Below, in pieces: positions 40,752 through 49,319 of a stretch of 64,000 nt of DNA (the stretch's first letter is position 1; each line of letters starts with the position of its first letter). The stretch is from an uncultured Alphaproteobacteria bacterium (lineage in GTDB: Bacteria; Pseudomonadota; Alphaproteobacteria; HIMB59; GCA-002718135): NCBI GenBank assembly GCA_902612805.1, contig CACMEY010000001.1, forward strand, positions 62,001 to 126,000, given 5' to 3'. The notes beneath the pieces were generated by a model. It had not been told where the DNA came from. It did not search any database and was given only the letters and a program-made list of their open reading frames with translations. Position numbers and translations under genes: made by a program.

Positions 40752-41444
40752 ATGAACATATTAGAAATTTTCACAAATTCCATACTATTAATTATTACTT
40801 TAGATAATGAACTATGGGACATTATACTTTTATCATTATTTGTAAGTTTTACTGCTTTAATTATTGCATCATTATTAGGGTTTATAGTAGGGTATTATTT
40901 TGCAATTTATAATTTTTATTTCAAAAAAATTATCTTAATAATTATAAACTCATTGATGGGAATTCCTCCAGTTGTAGTTGGTTTAATTGTTTATTTTATT
41001 TTTGCATCAGGTGGACCTTTAGGTATCTTACAGCTTCTATATACACCCTCTGCCATGATTATTGCTCAAACTATAATAATTTTTCCAATAATTGCTTCAT
41101 TATCTCATGAGATATTTTCTAAAAATTGGTTTGAATTTAAAGATCAGATAAGATCCTTAAATATTCCCTTTTGGGGTTCTGTTAAACTTCTATTTAACCA
41201 TAGTTATTTTTTATTAATAACAACTTTATTATCTGCTTTTGGCAGAGCAATTTCAGAAGTTGGTGCAGTTATGATTGTGGGTGGTAATATTGATCATTAT
41301 ACAAGAGTAATGACAACTGCTATATCGTTAGAAACTAGAATGGGAAATTTAGAATACGCTATGGCATTAGGTTTAGTTTTAATATCAATAACAATAATTA
41401 TTTACTCTCTAGTATATTTATTAAATAATAGATCTATTAAATGA
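40752..41444 (+). CDS. tupB: Tungstate/molybdate ABC transporter permease, TupB-like
   Basis: 230 residues with six membrane helices. The cytoplasmic loop and tail FGRAISEVGAVMIVGGNI followed by YTRVMTTAISLET match TupB, and MGIPPVVVGLIVY is a conserved membrane segment. It would import tungstate (or molybdate) for the formate dehydrogenase cofactor. No substrate-binding protein or ATPase gene lies beside it, which is unusual. Overlaps mobB by 4 bp (ATGA). Confidence 0.82.
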   Translation: MNILEIFTNSILLIITLDNELWDIILLSLFVSFTALIIASLLGFIVGYYFAIYNFYFKKIILIIINSLMGIPPVVVGLIVYFIFASGGPLGILQLLYTPSAMIIAQTIIIFPIIASLSHEIFSKNWFEFKDQIRSLNIPFWGSVKLLFNHSYFLLITTLLSAFGRAISEVGAVMIVGGNIDHYTRVMTTAISLETRMGNLEYAMALGLVLISITIIIYSLVYLLNNRSIK

Positions 41445-41923
41445 AAATAGTAGGAATTGTTGGCTGGAAGAATTCAGGGAAAACGACTATTGCAACTAAA
41501 ATTATAAATAAACTTAGTTCTAATAATTTTCGTGTTGCTTCAATTAAACATGCACATCACGAATTTGATATAGATCATGAAAATACAGATAGCTTTAAGC
41601 ATAGATTAGCGGGATCTTCTCAAGTAATAGTTAGTTCATCGAAGCGATGGGTTAAAATATCTGAGATAAACAATTCAAAAGAAAAAACATTAGATGAATT
41701 AATTAATCAACTTTCAGAAATTGATATTGTAATAGTGGAGGGCTTTAAAAATGAAAATCACCCAAAAATTGAAATAATTAAAAATGATAGTAATAATTAC
41801 TTATTTACACAAATTAAAAATATAAAAGCTATTATTACAAATAATAAACTTAAAACTGACTTGAAAATTTTTAAGAATGACGAAATTGATAATATAGTTG
41901 ATTTTATTTTGAGAGAATTTTAA
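41441..41923 (+). CDS. mobB: Molybdopterin-guanine dinucleotide biosynthesis adapter MobB
   Basis: 160 residues. GTP-binding P-loop GWKNSGKTTIATKI at 8-21, IKHAHHEFDIDHENTDS (as IKHAHHEFDID then TDSFKHRLAG) and IVIVEGFKNENHPKIE. MobB assists MobA in bis-MGD formation. It lies between the permease (4-bp overlap) and moeA (1-bp overlap). Confidence 0.93.
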   Translation: MKIVGIVGWKNSGKTTIATKIINKLSSNNFRVASIKHAHHEFDIDHENTDSFKHRLAGSSQVIVSSSKRWVKISEINNSKEKTLDELINQLSEIDIVIVEGFKNENHPKIEIIKNDSNNYLFTQIKNIKAIITNNKLKTDLKIFKNDEIDNIVDFILREF

Positions 41924-43137
41924 TGAATAAATCACCTCTAACCAAAAAACAAATTGTTAATTTATTTAAAAAACAAAAGGTTGTAATTTTTAATTCTGAA
42001 AAAGTTAATTTAGAAAATTCTGAGGATAGATTTCTTTACGAAAATATAAAAAGTAAAATAAATTTACCTCCTTTTAATAATTCTGCCGTAGACGGTTATG
42101 CTATTTTAAAAGCAGATTTAAAAACAAAAAAAATTTTTTTTTGTAATAGACGAATAGCTGCTGGAGATAACAAAAATATAAAAGTAAAACCTGGTGAAGC
42201 AGTCAGAATCTTTACTGGCGCAAAAATGCCTACGAATTCATCAACTATAGTTATGCAGGAAAATACATACAAGAAAGGAAATAAAATTCATTTAATTAAA
42301 ATTCCAAAATTTGGAGATAATTATAGATTAAAGGGTGAAGATATAAAGAAAAACCAAAAAATATTGGAAAAGGGGTCTAAATTAAATCAACAAAATATAA
42401 ATTTAATTGCTGCTACTGGTATTAGTAAAATAAAAGTATTTAAAAAAATTAAAATTGGTTTCTTTACAAGTGGTAATGAATTACGAAAACCAACTAAAAA
42501 TCTAAAAAATTCTGAAATTAATAATTCAAATTATTATAGTTTATATAATTTACTTGATAAGAATTTTATAGAAAAAAAATATTGTGGAAATCTTAAAGAT
42601 AATTTTAAATCAATTAAAAATAAAATCTTTAATACTTCAAAAAAATTTAATGTAATAATAACTGCTGGTGGTGCATCTGTTGGTGATGAAGATCATGTAA
42701 TTAAAGTTTTATCTGAATTAGGTAAGGTATATTTTTGGAGAGCAGCAATAAAACCAGGTAGACCAATTGCAGTAGGAAAAATAAATAATTGCTGCATAAT
42801 TTGCTTACCAGGTAATCCAGTTTCTGTTCAATTACTATATGCAATGTTAGTAAGACCATTAATAGAAAAATTATCTGGTGGAAATTTTAAGCTCCCATCA
42901 TCAAGTAAAATTACAGCAAATTTTTCTATGAAGAAAAAAACAAAAAGAATGGAGTGGTTACGTGTAAATAAAGAAACTATAAATAATAAAAATATTGCAA
43001 ATAAATTTCCTAAACAAGGATCTGGCATGATTAGTTCTATATCCTATTCTGATGGTATAATTGAAATTGATGAAAATGTTTCTCAAGTAAACAAAGGAGA
43101 TATTTTTGATTTTTATAATTATGAAAGTCTATTTTAA
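41923..43137 (+). CDS. moeA: Molybdopterin molybdotransferase MoeA
   Basis: 404 residues. Seen: LPPFNNSAVDGYAI (about 48-61), VRIFTGAKMPTNSSTIVMQE, the MoCF-like domain ITAGGASVGDEDHV, and CLPGNPVSVQLL. It inserts molybdate (or tungstate) into adenylylated molybdopterin. Its stop TAA shares TTAA (43134-43137) with the convergent tusA stop. No moaA-E or moeB genes are nearby. Confidence 0.95.
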   Translation: MNKSPLTKKQIVNLFKKQKVVIFNSEKVNLENSEDRFLYENIKSKINLPPFNNSAVDGYAILKADLKTKKIFFCNRRIAAGDNKNIKVKPGEAVRIFTGAKMPTNSSTIVMQENTYKKGNKIHLIKIPKFGDNYRLKGEDIKKNQKILEKGSKLNQQNINLIAATGISKIKVFKKIKIGFFTSGNELRKPTKNLKNSEINNSNYYSLYNLLDKNFIEKKYCGNLKDNFKSIKNKIFNTSKKFNVIITAGGASVGDEDHVIKVLSELGKVYFWRAAIKPGRPIAVGKINNCCIICLPGNPVSVQLLYAMLVRPLIEKLSGGNFKLPSSSKITANFSMKKKTKRMEWLRVNKETINNKNIANKFPKQGSGMISSISYSDGIIEIDENVSQVNKGDIFDFYNYESLF

Positions 43138-43385
43138 TTTTTAATTTTAAATCTATAACGAATTACAATTTTATCTTTTATTTTTTTACAACTTAAATAT
43201 TCATAGTTAGACTGATCACAATAATGTTCAAAGTCTGCTTCAGCCAAAGGATCAGTTGCAATAATTTTAATAATTGTATCTTTGTTTAATTCTGATGCAA
43301 GTTTTCTAGCCTTAAGCACTGGTATAGGACATTCTGTACCACTAGTATCAAGAACTAATTCTTCATTTTCAACTGAATCTTTCAT
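43134..43385 (-). CDS. tusA: TusA family sulfurtransferase
   Basis: 83 residues with the hallmark TSGTECPIPVLKARK, in which the cysteine of CPxP carries persulfide. TusA relays sulfur for tRNA thiolation and, in E. coli, influences molybdenum cofactor sulfur supply. Lying between moeA and the formate dehydrogenase genes, it may feed FdhD here; that is inference from context. It diverges from fdsB over 40 bp. Confidence 0.88.
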   Translation of the reverse strand: MKDSVENEELVLDTSGTECPIPVLKARKLASELNKDTIIKIIATDPLAEADFEHYCDQSNYEYLSCKKIKDKIVIRYRFKIKN

Positions 43386-43409
43386 AGTTTTCTGATACTT
43401 AATATATAG

Positions 43410-43415
43410 TATAAT
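43410..43415 (+). promoter_or_regulatory. Consensus -10 element (TATAAT) 10 bp before the formate dehydrogenase operon
   Basis: TATAAT at 43410-43415 ends 10 bp before the ATG at 43426. Transcription would start about 4 bases before the start codon, so the mRNA would be nearly leaderless; no Shine-Dalgarno is present. The 40-bp spacer must also hold the tusA promoter. Confidence 0.45.
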
Positions 43416-43425
43416 ATTAATTGGA

Positions 43426-45129
43426 ATGGATAAATTTGTTTCTCAAACAGAAACTTCTTTAAAAAAGAAGAAAAGACGTTGGACTCCAAAAGGAAGACAA
43501 GTCGAAGATAAATATTTAGATGAAGTTTCTAAATTGTTTTCAGGGTTAATTTTTAAGCGAGATGAATTAATAGAATATTTGCATATATTACAGGATAAAT
43601 TTGGTGTTTTGTACGATAAACATCTAGTAGCTTTATCAACTATTATTAACTTACCACTTTCTGAAATTTATGAAGTTGCAACTTTTTATGCTCACTTTAA
43701 TATAGTTAAAGATAGTAAAGATTATAACCCAGTGAATGTTGTAAGGGTTTGTGAAAGTTTAACTTGTGAATTATTTGGCGCACACAAATTACTTCAAGAA
43801 ATAAAAAAATTAGAAAATAAAAATATAAAAGTCGTACCTGGGCCATGCATGGGAAGATGCAATGTTGCTCCTACTGTTTGCGTAGGAAAAAATTATGTTG
43901 ATGTGGCTAATTTTGATAAAGTTAAAAAAACAATTAATGAAAAAAATTTTGATCCCTTCATTCCAGATTATATAAATTTATCTTCTTATAAAAAAAAAGG
44001 CGGTTATGAAATTGCGAACAAAATAAAAAATGGTGTTATCTCAAAAAAACAAATTTTGGATTCTTTAAATGAAAGTGGATTAAAAGGTAAGGGTGGCGCT
44101 GGATTTCCTACAGGAAAAAAATGGGAAATTGTTTCAAATTACAATGGTAAAAAATATGTTGCTGTTAATGGTGATGAAGGTGAGCCAGGAACGTTTAAAG
44201 ATAGGTCATATTTAGAAAGTGATCCACATAGATTTTTAGAAGGAGCTTTAATTGCCTCCTATTATATAAATGCTCAAAAAGTTTATATTTATATGAGAGA
44301 TGAATACCCAACAGTTATTAAAATTTTACTTGATGAAATAAATAAAATGGAAGATGAAAAAATAATTCCAAAAGACTTTTTTATAGTGAGAAGAGGGGCA
44401 GGAGCTTATATTTGTGGAGAAGAGTCAGCAATGATAGAAAGTATTGAAGGCAAGAGAGGATTGCCAAGACATAGACCGCCTTATGTAGCTGAAATTGGTT
44501 TATTTGGATGTCCTACTTTAACAAATAATTTAGAAACTCTTTTTTGGGTAAGAGATATAATTGAAAAAGGAGCAAAGTGGTTTGCTGAAAAGGGGTCCAA
44601 TGGAAATAAGGGTTTCCATAGTTTTTCAGTATCTGGAAGAGTAAAGAACCCAGGAGTAAAAGTTGCCCCAGCCGGTATAACAATTCAACAATTAATTGAT
44701 AAGTATTGTGATGGTATGGCAGATGGACATACTTTCAAAGGATATCTTCCAGGAGGTGCATCAGGTGGTATCCTACCCGCTTCTATGAATGATATTCCAC
44801 TTGATTATGGATCAAAAGAATTAATGGATGCCGGATGTTTTTTAGGTTCAGCGGCAGTAGTTGTATTGTCGGATCATGATAATATGAAAGATGTTGCACT
44901 GAATTTACTAAAATTTTTCGAAGAGGAAAGTTGTGGTCAATGTACACCATGCCGTTCCGGTACGGAGAAAACTGTAAAATTAATGCAAGAAAAAAATTGG
45001 AACAAGGAAAAATTAAAAGATTTAAGTGAAGTTATGGCGCAAGCATCGATATGTGGTTTAGGACAGGCTGCAACAAACCCATTAAATTCTGTTTTAAAAT
45101 ATTTTAGCAATGAAATAACTTATGACTAA
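43426..45129 (+). CDS. fdsB: NAD-dependent formate dehydrogenase, fused gamma-beta subunit (FdsG-FdsB)
   Basis: 567 residues. The N-terminal part (about 20-175) is NuoE/FdsG-like with a [2Fe-2S] site: CESLTCE, then PGPCMGRCNVAPTVCV. The C-terminal part (about 195-565) is NuoF/FdsB-like: NADH loop KGKGGAGFPTGKKWE, FMN loop GDEGEPGTFKDR, CGEESAMIESIEGKRG, and [4Fe-4S] ligands in ESCGQCTPCRSGTEK plus ICGLG. It passes electrons from FdsA to NAD+. In Rhodobacter and Cupriavidus fdsG and fdsB are separate genes, so this is a fusion. Overlaps fdsA by 8 bp. Confidence 0.95.
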   Translation: MDKFVSQTETSLKKKKRRWTPKGRQVEDKYLDEVSKLFSGLIFKRDELIEYLHILQDKFGVLYDKHLVALSTIINLPLSEIYEVATFYAHFNIVKDSKDYNPVNVVRVCESLTCELFGAHKLLQEIKKLENKNIKVVPGPCMGRCNVAPTVCVGKNYVDVANFDKVKKTINEKNFDPFIPDYINLSSYKKKGGYEIANKIKNGVISKKQILDSLNESGLKGKGGAGFPTGKKWEIVSNYNGKKYVAVNGDEGEPGTFKDRSYLESDPHRFLEGALIASYYINAQKVYIYMRDEYPTVIKILLDEINKMEDEKIIPKDFFIVRRGAGAYICGEESAMIESIEGKRGLPRHRPPYVAEIGLFGCPTLTNNLETLFWVRDIIEKGAKWFAEKGSNGNKGFHSFSVSGRVKNPGVKVAPAGITIQQLIDKYCDGMADGHTFKGYLPGGASGGILPASMNDIPLDYGSKELMDAGCFLGSAAVVVLSDHDNMKDVALNLLKFFEEESCGQCTPCRSGTEKTVKLMQEKNWNKEKLKDLSEVMAQASICGLGQAATNPLNSVLKYFSNEITYD

Positions 45130-47875
45130 AGAGAAAACAAAATTTTATTTAAACGAAAAGTTAGTTGAAGCAAATGCTGAAGAAACTATTTGGCAAGTTG
45201 CAAATAGACTTGGAACAGAAATCCCACATTTATGTTATTCTGATAAACCTGGCTATAGAGCAGATGGAAATTGTAGAGCATGTATGGTTGAAATTGAAGG
45301 AGAACGTGTGTTGGCAGCATCTTGTATTAGAAAGCCAACTGATAGTATGAAAGTAAAAACTTCTTCAGAAAAGGCTAAAAAATCTAGAGAGTTAGTTTTT
45401 GAATTACTTCTAGCAGACCAGCCAAAAAAAGAAATTGCTCATGATAATAATTCTGACTTTTGGAAATGGATAGACAAAGTTGAAGTTAAAGATAGTAGAT
45501 TTCCAAAAAAAACTTCATGTCAGGCAGATGTTTCTCATCCTAGTATGGCTGTAAATCTAGATGCATGCATCCAATGTAATCTTTGTGTAAGAGCATGTAG
45601 AGAAGTTCAGGTCAATGATGTCATCGGAATGGCATATCGAGGAGAAAATTCTAAAATTGTATTCGATTTTGATGATCCAATGGGTGATAGCACATGTGTA
45701 GCATGTGGTGAATGTGTACAGGCTTGTCCAACTGGAGCATTAATGCCAGCGTCCATTGTAGATCAAGATGGTGTTGGCCATAGTAAGGTAGATAAAAAAA
45801 TTGATAGCGTTTGTCCTTATTGTGGTGTGGGTTGTCAGATAGAATACAATGTAAAAGATAACAAAATTAAATACGTTAATGGTGTTGATGGTCCAGCAAA
45901 CAAGAACAGATTATGTGTAAAAGGAAGGTTTGGTTTTGATTATGTAAATAATCCAGAAAGACTTACAAAGCCATTGATTAGAATTAAAGATAAACCAAAA
46001 GACTTACACCCAAGTATTAATTTTTCGAATATTCATGAATATTTTAGAGAAGCATCTTGGGATGAAGCTCTAAATTATGCTGCACGAGGATTTTTAAAAC
46101 TTAATAAACAAAGAAATGGTAAGAGTAATCTTGCAGGTTTTGGATCAGCTAAATGTTCAAATGAAGAAGCTTATTTATTTCAAAAATTAATCAGAACTGG
46201 TTTTAATACAAATAATGTTGATCATTGTACAAGACTTTGTCATGCGTCTTCTGTAGCTGCTTTATTAGAAACTATTGGTTCAGGAGCTGTTACTGCTCCA
46301 TTCTATGAAGTTGAAAATTCTGATGTTATAATAGTCATTGGAGCAAATCCTACTGAAAACCATCCTGTTGCAGCAACTTTTTTTAAGAATGCTGCTAAAA
46401 AGGGTTCTAAATTAATTGTGATGGATCCTAGAGGGCATTCCTTAAAAAAACATGCAACACATATGTTGCAATTTAAACCAGGATCTGACGTTGCTCTCTT
46501 AAATTCAATAATGAATGTTATTGTCGAAGAAAATTTGTTTAATTCCGAATATATAAAAAAACAAACTGAAGGATTTGAAAAATTAAGAAAACATTTAATG
46601 AATTATTCACCTGATATAATGGAAAACGAAACAGGTATCGATCCAGAACTTATAAGAGAAGTAGCACGCTTATATGCCAATACAAATAAAGGAATAATTT
46701 TTTGGGGGATGGGGATTTCTCAACACACACATGGTACCGACAATGCTAGATGTTTAATTTCTCTAGCTTTAATGACAGGGAATGTTGGAAAAAGAGGATC
46801 TGGTTTACATCCTTTAAGAGGACAAAATAATGTACAAGGAGCGTCTGATGCTGGTCTTATACCAATGATGTATCCTGATTACCAATTAGTTGATAAAGAT
46901 AATAATAAAGATTTTTTTGAAAAACTTTGGAACACTTCTTTAGATGATAAAAAAGGTCTAACAGTTGTTGAAATTATGGATGCTATTCATGAGAATACAA
47001 TTAAAGGGATGTATATACTTGGTGAAAATCCAGCAATGTCCGACCCTGATCTTAATCATGCAAGAGAAGCTCTACAAATGTTAGACCATTTAGTTGTTCA
47101 AGATATTTTTTTAACTGAAACAGCAACTTATGCGGATGTTATTTTTCCAGCTTCGGCATGGCCTGAAAAAAATGGAACAGTTACTAATACTAATAGACAA
47201 GTACAGATGGGAAGAAAAGCTTTAGACTCTCCAGGTGAAGCTAAAGAAGATTGGTGGATAACGAACGAACTTGGAAAAAGAATGGGTTTAAATTGGAAAT
47301 ATAAACATCCCAAGGAAATATATGAAGAAATGTCACTAACAATGCCTTCATTAAACAACATCTCTTGGGAAAGATTAGAAAATGAAAACTCTGTAACTTA
47401 TCCAAGTAAATCTCCAACAACCCCAGGAGATGAAATTGTTTTTGGTGATAAATTTCCAAACAAAAATGGTAAAGGTAAATTTATTCCAGCTAGTGTGACT
47501 GCACCAGATGAAGTACCGGATAAAGAATTTGCGATGATCCTTACTACCGGGAGGCAATTAGAGCATTGGCATACTGGAGCTATGACTAGAAAGGCATCAA
47601 ATTTAGATGCTATTGAACCAGAACCTTCAGTTTCAATATCGCCTAAAGATATAATTAAAAATAATATGAAAGCTGGTGATAAAATAAAAGTCACAACTAG
47701 AAGAGGGTCAATAAATATTAGAGTAAGGCAAGACAGGGCGATTCCTGACGGAGTTATATTTATTCCATTTTGTTATAATGAGTCTGCCGCTAATCTTTTA
47801 ACTAATCCAGCTTTAGATCCATATGGAAAAATTCCTGAATTTAAATATTGTGCTGCAAAAATTGAGAAGTTATAA
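45122..47875 (+). CDS. fdsA: Formate dehydrogenase catalytic subunit alpha (FdsA)
   Basis: 917 residues, slightly short of other FdsA proteins. N-terminal [2Fe-2S] ferredoxin domain (C38, C51, C54, C68), two ferredoxin-type [4Fe-4S] sites (C149-C152-C155-C159 and C192-C195-C198-C202), then the Mo/W-bis-MGD domain with its own [4Fe-4S] (C231, C234, C238, C265). The metal ligand is C373 in TRLCHASS, where E. coli FdhF has selenocysteine, so no Sec machinery is needed. Cytoplasmic oxidation of formate to CO2 with NAD+ as acceptor via FdsB. No fdsD or separate fdsC gene follows; FdhD supplies the maturase role. Confidence 0.96.
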   Translation: MTKEKTKFYLNEKLVEANAEETIWQVANRLGTEIPHLCYSDKPGYRADGNCRACMVEIEGERVLAASCIRKPTDSMKVKTSSEKAKKSRELVFELLLADQPKKEIAHDNNSDFWKWIDKVEVKDSRFPKKTSCQADVSHPSMAVNLDACIQCNLCVRACREVQVNDVIGMAYRGENSKIVFDFDDPMGDSTCVACGECVQACPTGALMPASIVDQDGVGHSKVDKKIDSVCPYCGVGCQIEYNVKDNKIKYVNGVDGPANKNRLCVKGRFGFDYVNNPERLTKPLIRIKDKPKDLHPSINFSNIHEYFREASWDEALNYAARGFLKLNKQRNGKSNLAGFGSAKCSNEEAYLFQKLIRTGFNTNNVDHCTRLCHASSVAALLETIGSGAVTAPFYEVENSDVIIVIGANPTENHPVAATFFKNAAKKGSKLIVMDPRGHSLKKHATHMLQFKPGSDVALLNSIMNVIVEENLFNSEYIKKQTEGFEKLRKHLMNYSPDIMENETGIDPELIREVARLYANTNKGIIFWGMGISQHTHGTDNARCLISLALMTGNVGKRGSGLHPLRGQNNVQGASDAGLIPMMYPDYQLVDKDNNKDFFEKLWNTSLDDKKGLTVVEIMDAIHENTIKGMYILGENPAMSDPDLNHAREALQMLDHLVVQDIFLTETATYADVIFPASAWPEKNGTVTNTNRQVQMGRKALDSPGEAKEDWWITNELGKRMGLNWKYKHPKEIYEEMSLTMPSLNNISWERLENENSVTYPSKSPTTPGDEIVFGDKFPNKNGKGKFIPASVTAPDEVPDKEFAMILTTGRQLEHWHTGAMTRKASNLDAIEPEPSVSISPKDIIKNNMKAGDKIKVTTRRGSINIRVRQDRAIPDGVIFIPFCYNESAANLLTNPALDPYGKIPEFKYCAAKIEKL

Positions 47876-47882
47876 ATATCTT

Positions 47883-48005
47883 ATGATTAAAAAAACATTG
47901 ATAATTTTATTTCTTGTATTTAGTCCAATCACAGCATGCTCTACATTAAGTGAATTAAACGAAAGAGTAAAGGGTGATGGAGTTCCTTATATCCCCGGAA
48001 TTTAA
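47883..48005 (+). CDS. 40-residue predicted lipoprotein downstream of fdsA
   Basis: From the ATG at 47883, eight bases after the fdsA stop, the frame encodes a basic start, a hydrophobic stretch and a lipobox ITAC with Cys19. The mature part is only 22 residues (CSTLSELNERVKGD and GVPYIPGI). An upstream ATG at 47823 in the same frame lies inside fdsA and lacks any family sense. It looks like the tiny lipoproteins common in marine alphaproteobacteria; function unknown. Strong signal peptide makes it a likely real gene. Confidence 0.6.
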   Translation: MIKKTLIILFLVFSPITACSTLSELNERVKGDGVPYIPGI

Positions 48006-48055
48006 TTTATAAAATTCTTGTCGAATTTATAATTTAATATAAATGCAAAATTTAT

Positions 48056-48131
<76 letters not shown>

Positions 48132-48143
48132 ACTTAATAATAT

Positions 48144-48908
48144 TTACGTTGAGTAAAACTGATATAAAGCAATCGATGTTGCATTAGAAACATTCAAACT
48201 ATCAATTTCAAATTTTAAATTATTTTTGATGTTTATCTGAACTATTTCGTCACATTCTTTTTTAACTAATTCTCTAATTCCTTTTCCTTCAGAGCCAAAA
48301 ACTAATACTGATTTTTGTGAAAATTTTAACTTTGAATTACTAATTTTTGAACTGTCAAAGCCATAAATCCAATATTTATTTTTTTTTAAAAAAGAAATAG
48401 CTCTTCTTATATTTGTAACTCTAATATAATTTACAATTTCTGCAGCACCGGATGCTGATTTATAAAGTGATGAAGTCAGTTCTGGTGCATTATCTTTACC
48501 AACTATAATTCCTTCACAATCAAATAATGCACATGATCTCATTATTGAACCAATATTTTGAGGGTCAGTTACTTGATCTAAAATTAATATTACAGATTTT
48601 GATTTCTTACTTTGTACTTTTACAAATTCTTCTAAACTTGGCTTTACAAAATCTTTTGTTTTTAGAACTAATCCCTGTGTTGCGTTCTCATTTCCAAATC
48701 TTCTTGCAAATTCATTTTGAGGTAGAATAGTAATTTTTTGTATTTTAGATTCATATTTTTTGGAAAAATTTACCTGATTTTTACTAATTATTAGCTCAAT
48801 ATGCTGTCTTTTTTCATTTTGAAGAGCTGCTTTAACAGAATGTTGACCAAAAATTGTATGAATTCCTTGATTTTTATTAGATTTATTGTTTCTAAACTTA
48901 GTCATCAT
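48144..48908 (-). CDS. rlmB: 23S rRNA (guanosine-2'-O)-methyltransferase RlmB
   Basis: 254 residues. Substrate-binding N-terminus (about 15-90: IFGQHSVKAAL) and SpoU/TrmH knot domain with ILDQVTDPQNIGSIMRS, LVFGSEGKGIREL and the last motif DSLNVSNATSIALYQF. It methylates G2251 of 23S rRNA. It runs convergently to tRNA-Thr and diverges from the tRNA-Tyr/tuf cluster. Confidence 0.94.
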   Translation of the reverse strand: MMTKFRNNKSNKNQGIHTIFGQHSVKAALQNEKRQHIELIISKNQVNFSKKYESKIQKITILPQNEFARRFGNENATQGLVLKTKDFVKPSLEEFVKVQSKKSKSVILILDQVTDPQNIGSIMRSCALFDCEGIIVGKDNAPELTSSLYKSASGAAEIVNYIRVTNIRRAISFLKKNKYWIYGFDSSKISNSKLKFSQKSVLVFGSEGKGIRELVKKECDEIVQINIKNNLKFEIDSLNVSNATSIALYQFYST

Positions 48909-49030
48909 TTAATATCACAGATTTGTCTAATTAATACAATCTAGATATGTACAAAATAGCATTTTTTGTCTAAAAGGCCGTTGCTTTTACGAGTATACGT
49001 ATTTTGCAAAGGTGAAGTTGCTGTTTTAGA

Positions 49031-49060
49031 TTGACATATATACTAATTTATTAGTATTGG
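49031..49060 (+). promoter_or_regulatory. Candidate strong promoter for the tRNA-Tyr / tRNA-Gly / tuf cluster
   Basis: A perfect -35 TTGACA at 49031-49036 is followed at 15-18 bp by -10 candidates (TAGTAT at 49052-49057 or TATTGG at 49055-49060), 16-20 bp before tRNA-Tyr. The 167-bp gap from rlmB holds no gene. Confidence 0.5.
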
Positions 49061-49075
49061 CCAATTTCTTCAAAC

Positions 49076-49161
49076 GGAGGGGTGGTCGAGTGGTTAAAGG
49101 CAGCGGACTGTAAATCCGCCCGCGTGAGCGTACGTAGGTTCGAATCCTACCCCCTCCACCA
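49076..49161 (+). tRNA. tRNA-Tyr (anticodon GTA)
   Basis: 86 nt, a class II tRNA with long variable arm (CCGCGTGAGCGTACG region). Acceptor GGAGGGG/CCCCTCC, anticodon stem GCGGA/TCCGC with loop CTGTAAA, T arm TAGG TTCGAAT CCTA, and encoded CCA. Precedes tRNA-Gly and tuf as in many proteobacteria. Confidence 0.97.
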
Positions 49162-49219
49162 TTATGGAGGTAATAGGATTAAAGCATTAAAGTGAGTGTG
49201 TGAAGCAGTCAGTTTAGTT

Positions 49220-49293
49220 GCGGGTGTAGCTTAGTGGTAAAGCTCCAGCCTTCCAAGCTGGCTACGAGGGTTCGATTCCCTTCACCCGCTCCA
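49220..49293 (+). tRNA. tRNA-Gly (anticodon TCC)
   Basis: 74 nt with encoded CCA. Acceptor GCGGGTG/CACCCGC, D arm GCTT..AAGC, anticodon stem CCAGC/GCTGG with loop CTTCCAA, T arm GAGGG TTCGATT CCCTT. 26 bp before tuf. Confidence 0.97.
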
Positions 49294-49319
49294 TAACAAA
49301 ATATTATTGGGGTAATAAA

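Noticed and set aside
47128..47694. Several overlapping minus-strand frames in fdsA
   Set aside because: They overlap each other and a conserved gene; no family features.
45122..47875. FdsA as a NuoG subunit of complex I
   Set aside because: The Mo/W-ligand region TRLCHASS, the C-terminal dinucleotide-binding domain and the neighbouring FdhD and Mob genes identify a formate dehydrogenase.
47823..47882. A longer form of the small lipoprotein starting inside fdsA
   Set aside because: The extension would bury the signal peptide and is simply the fdsA sequence in another frame.
48909..49075. Possible small RNA in the 167-bp gap before tRNA-Tyr
   Set aside because: No stable hairpin with a T run is seen; only a promoter-like TTGACA is supported.
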